Below are positions 61,555 through 64,000 of a DNA stretch of 64,000 bases, in pieces. The notes beneath the pieces are model-generated. The model saw nothing but the letters and a program-made list of their open reading frames with translations, was not told the DNA's origin and ran no database searches. Origin of the DNA: Streptomyces abyssalis. GTDB taxonomy: Bacteria; Actinomycetota; Actinomycetes; Streptomycetales; Streptomycetaceae. Location of the stretch: contig NZ_LJGT01000041.1 of NCBI RefSeq assembly GCF_001751365.1, positions 1,419,045 through 1,483,044 on the forward strand, given 5' to 3'. Position 1 is the first letter of the stretch; every line of letters starts with the position of its first letter. A program made the translations under genes and the position numbers.

Positions 61555-63137
61555 CCGGCACCCATCAAACAATGACCCTGGTGCTCTTCAGCGCCGTCAT
61601 CGCCGTCACCCTGGCCATCACCACCTGGGCGAGCCGCAGGCGGCAGGGCTCGCCGGAGGAGTTCTACGCGGGCGGGCGTCTGTTCAGCCCGATGGAGAAC
61701 GGCCTCGCCATCGCCGGTGACTACATGTCGGCCGCTTCCTTCCTCGGAATCTCCGGTCTCATCGCTCTCTACGGATACGACGGCATGCTCTATGCGGTCG
61801 GCTTCCTGGTCGCGTGGCTGGTGGTGCTGCTTCTCGTCGCCGAACTCGTGCGGAACTGCGGCCGGTTCACGCTGGCGGACGTCGTCACGGCAAGGCTGCG
61901 CGAACGTCCGGTCCGTATCGCCTCGGGCATCTCGTGCGTGACCGTCTCCGTGCTCTACCTCGTCGCGCAGATGGTCGGTGCGGGCAGTCTCGTGGCGCTG
62001 CTGCTGGGAGGTGCGAGCGGTGCTGCGCGTTCCTGGACGGTGGTGGGGGTGGGCGCGCTCATGGTCGTCTACGTCTCGTGCGGCGGTATGCGTGCGACCA
62101 CGTGGATTCAGATCGTGAAGGCGGTGCTGCTGCTGGGCGGGGCCGTCACGCTGACGGTGCTGGTGCTGATGCGTTTCGGCGGCGACCTGGGTGCGCTGCT
62201 GAGCAGCGCCGCCGAACGGAGCGGCCACGGCCGGGACTTCCTCGCGCCCGGGCTGCGCTACGGAGGCGAGTGGACGCACCGGCTGGACTTCATCAGCCTC
62301 GGTCTCGCGCTCGTACTGGGGACCGCGGGGCTGCCGCACATCCTGTCCCGCTTCTACACCGTGCCCACGGCGCGGGCCGCGCGCCGCTCCGTCGTCTGGT
62401 CGATCGGGCTGATCGGCGCCTTCTATCTGATGACGATCGTGCTCGGATTCGGGGCCGCGGCGCTGCTGGGCAGCGGCGCCCTGCGTGGTTCCGATGCGGC
62501 GGGGAACACGGCGGTGCCGCTGCTGTCGCTGGAGCTGGGCGGGGGAGCCGGGTCGACGGGGGGCGCTGTGCTGTTCGCGGTCGTCGCAGCGGTCGCGTTC
62601 GCCACGATCCTCGCCGTCGTCGCGGGGATCACGCTCGCGTCCTCCGCGTCGGTCGCCCACGATCTCTACGCCTCGATGAGCAAGCGCGGTGCGCGCGGGG
62701 AGGTGGGCGTCGCCCGGGTCGCCGCCGTCGGGGTCGGCGTCGCGGCGATCGGGCTCGGACTCCTCGCGCAGCATCTCAACGTCGCGTTCCTGGTAGGCCT
62801 GGCCTTCGCCGTCGCAGCGGCCGCGAATCTGCCGGTGCTGCTCTATGCCTTGTTCTGGCGCCGGTTCACCACCAAGGGAGCGGTCTGGTCGGTGTACGGC
62901 GGGCTGCTCCCGGCCATCGTGCTCGTGCTGCTCTCGCCGGTCGTCTCGGGCGGGCCGGACGCCCTCTTCCCCCGACTGGACTTCGCCGTCTTCCCGTTGG
63001 AGAACCCCGGCGTGGTCGCGATTCCGCTCGGCTTCTTCTTCGGGTGGCTCGGCACCGTCACGTCGCGGGAGGTGGCGGACGACGCCAGGCATGCCGAGAC
63101 CGAGGTGCGGTCGCTGACGGGAGCGGGAGCCGTGTGA
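61551..63137 (+). CDS. Sodium:solute symporter, ActP/MctC-like
   Basis: 528 residues from a TTG at 61551 that overlaps the DUF485 stop and has GGGAGAA 6 nt upstream; an ATG at 61572 is the alternative. About 13 spans. SSF hallmarks: EEFYAGGRLFSPMENGLAIAGDYMSAASFLG, FTLADVVTARL, GCA-like GTAGLPHILSRFYTVP and the late FATILAVVAGITLASSASVAHDLY. The DUF485 partner and motifs point to acetate, propionate or pyruvate uptake with sodium or protons. Confidence 0.92.
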   Translation: MTGTHQTMTLVLFSAVIAVTLAITTWASRRRQGSPEEFYAGGRLFSPMENGLAIAGDYMSAASFLGISGLIALYGYDGMLYAVGFLVAWLVVLLLVAELVRNCGRFTLADVVTARLRERPVRIASGISCVTVSVLYLVAQMVGAGSLVALLLGGASGAARSWTVVGVGALMVVYVSCGGMRATTWIQIVKAVLLLGGAVTLTVLVLMRFGGDLGALLSSAAERSGHGRDFLAPGLRYGGEWTHRLDFISLGLALVLGTAGLPHILSRFYTVPTARAARRSVVWSIGLIGAFYLMTIVLGFGAAALLGSGALRGSDAAGNTAVPLLSLELGGGAGSTGGAVLFAVVAAVAFATILAVVAGITLASSASVAHDLYASMSKRGARGEVGVARVAAVGVGVAAIGLGLLAQHLNVAFLVGLAFAVAAAANLPVLLYALFWRRFTTKGAVWSVYGGLLPAIVLVLLSPVVSGGPDALFPRLDFAVFPLENPGVVAIPLGFFFGWLGTVTSREVADDARHAETEVRSLTGAGAV

Positions 63138-63215
63138 CATGACGCGGCCAGGGGCCGACTTCATGCGGGCACGTGTGCCGGGGCCTGCAGACAAGTTGTG
63201 AAGACAGGCACGCAG

Positions 63216-63236
63216 ATAGGTCCGGACCTATTGACA
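63216..63236 (+). promoter_or_regulatory. 16-bp perfect palindrome abutting a TTGACA -35
   Basis: ATAGGTCCGGACCTAT (63216-63231) is perfectly symmetric and shares its last T with TTGACA (63231-63236). Its GGTC--GACC core matches DasR-type sites (consensus recalled as TGGTCTAGACCA) except for the centre. The -10 is weak. It controls the GH16 gene or an upstream leader in the 319-bp gap. Confidence 0.6.
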
Positions 63237-63456
63237 TCGCTGTCGTGGCGCCGGAGATTGTCTTCAAGAGATGACGGCATGCCCATCGATGCGGTCCGCT
63301 TCCTCCTGCTGCCAAGCGAACAGCCGTTCGCCGCCTGGGTAGTTCACCGGAGTGCGGCTCGTCCCTCGGACTGCCGGAGCGCGACCCGGCCGCCCCCGCG
63401 ACCGGGACCTTCTGGGCCGCCGTGAGCGGTCCCTCCCCACAGGAAGGCACCGCTCG

Positions 63457-64000
63457 ATGAGACCCAAGACATCCCTGACGGCCGGGCTGTTCGCCGCGCT
63501 GGTACTGGCCACGACCCCGCTGCTCACGACCTCCGCGAACGCCGCCGCACCTCCCGCCGGCGGGCAGCCGGCCAAGGTGGCGGAGTTCAGCGATAACTTC
63601 GACGGGCCGGCCGGGAGCGCCGTCGACGGATCGAAGTGGACGCTCGAGACCGGCGACAACGTCAACAACCACGAGCGCCAGTACTACACGTCCGGGACGG
63701 ACAATGCGGCGCTGGACGGCAACGGGAACCTCGTCATCACCGCCAAGAAGGAGAACCCGGGCAACTACAGCTGCTGGTACGGGCCCTGTGAGTACACCTC
63801 GGCGCGACTCAACACCGCGAGCAAATTCACCACGACATACGGGCACGCGGAAGCCCGTATGAAGGTCCCTCAGGGGCAGGGCATGTGGCCCGCGTTCTGG
63901 ATGCTGGGTGAGGACATCGGCAGCACGGGCTGGCCCGGCTGCGGCGAGATCGACATCATGGAGAACATCGGCTCCGAACCGAGCACGGTACACGGCACGA
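63457..64000 (+). CDS. Secreted family 16 glycoside hydrolase, 3' end beyond window
   Basis: 181 codons visible from the ATG at 63457 with AGGAAGG upstream. The signal peptide (AGLFAALVLATTPLLTTSANA) precedes the catalytic domain: SDNFDGPAGSAVDGSKW, YTSARLNTASKFTTTYGHAEAR, GMWPAFWMLGED and the catalytic EIDIMEN (nucleophile and acid/base Glu flanking Asp). The fold is usually an endo-beta-1,3-glucanase or laminarinase, secreted to attack fungal or algal walls; a C-terminal carbohydrate-binding module may follow beyond the window. The palindrome at 63216 fits control by a sugar-responsive GntR regulator. Confidence 0.93.
   Translation, partial: MRPKTSLTAGLFAALVLATTPLLTTSANAAAPPAGGQPAKVAEFSDNFDGPAGSAVDGSKWTLETGDNVNNHERQYYTSGTDNAALDGNGNLVITAKKENPGNYSCWYGPCEYTSARLNTASKFTTTYGHAEARMKVPQGQGMWPAFWMLGEDIGSTGWPGCGEIDIMENIGSEPSTVHGT

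Overview
The window is a very G+C-rich actinobacterial chromosome segment. Gene content and order point to Streptomyces or a close relative: miaB, a class III extradiol dioxygenase-like gene, miaA, dapF, a RelA/SpoT gene, hflX, a siderophore-synthetase locus, a DinG-type helicase, lexA, nrdR-nrdJ, the principal sigma factor hrdB, a serine protease and the type IIA topoisomerase B subunit parE. From memory this matches the S. coelicolor block around SCO5787-SCO5822. The HrdB protein with its Lys/Ala-rich N-terminal arm is almost diagnostic of Streptomyces. I ran no alignment.

Layout. 1-1475: a truncated TetR gene divergent from a short-chain dehydrogenase, with a perfect palindromic operator between them. 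1587-13313: tRNA modification (miaB, miaA), lysine/cell-wall precursor synthesis (dapF), stringent-response enzyme (rshA), a secreted M1-like metallopeptidase and the ribosome-rescue GTPase hflX. 13411-16173: two tandem paralogous lipoprotein serine proteases on the minus strand. 16460-21450: an NRPS-independent siderophore operon (synthetase, GNAT acyltransferase, synthetase). 21503-28724: DNA damage and dNTP supply (DinG-like helicase, LexA with SOS box, NrdR with tandem NrdR boxes, B12-dependent NrdJ). 28899-43895: NAD(P)-binding protein, YdbC-like protein, phosphatase, RNase HII, a RecQ-phosphoribosyltransferase fusion, DUF4192 protein, glycogen-debranching-like protein, NUDIX/HTH regulator, a one-chain ABC exporter and a FadR-type regulator. 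44302-45927: hrdB.

The most unusual region is 45908-56682. A roughly 10.8-kb element sits exactly in the 3' end of hrdB, bounded by a 22-bp direct repeat of the last hrdB codons. It carries a tyrosine integrase, a Xis-like HTH protein, a RepA/KaiC-like ATPase followed by six CCCTCACG iterons, a complete HK97-type major capsid gene with a 90-residue partner, and a divergent Scr1-type XRE/DUF397 pair. It also has chains of tiny genes joined by 4-nt start-stop overlaps, some too short for ordinary ORF calling. Between the capsid gene and the right-hand genes lie about 1.4 kb without a credible gene, holding an A+T-rich stretch and a roughly 31-unit, 12-bp-periodic array that is its own reverse complement in consensus. 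I see no portal, terminase, protease, tail, Tra/FtsK or RepSA gene. The best reading is a capsid-encoding phage satellite rather than a whole prophage or an actinomycete conjugative element. Insertion left hrdB intact but separated it from a strong 15-bp-arm hairpin that now lies just right of the element.

56876-64000 resumes the core chromosome: secreted trypsin-like protease, small zinc-ribbon-like protein, parE, a DUF485/sodium-solute-symporter pair overlapping by TTGA, and the start of a secreted family 16 glycoside hydrolase behind a DasR-like palindrome. Many core genes lack a Shine-Dalgarno sequence and carry a TANNNT hexamer 6-11 nt before the start codon, suggesting leaderless transcripts.
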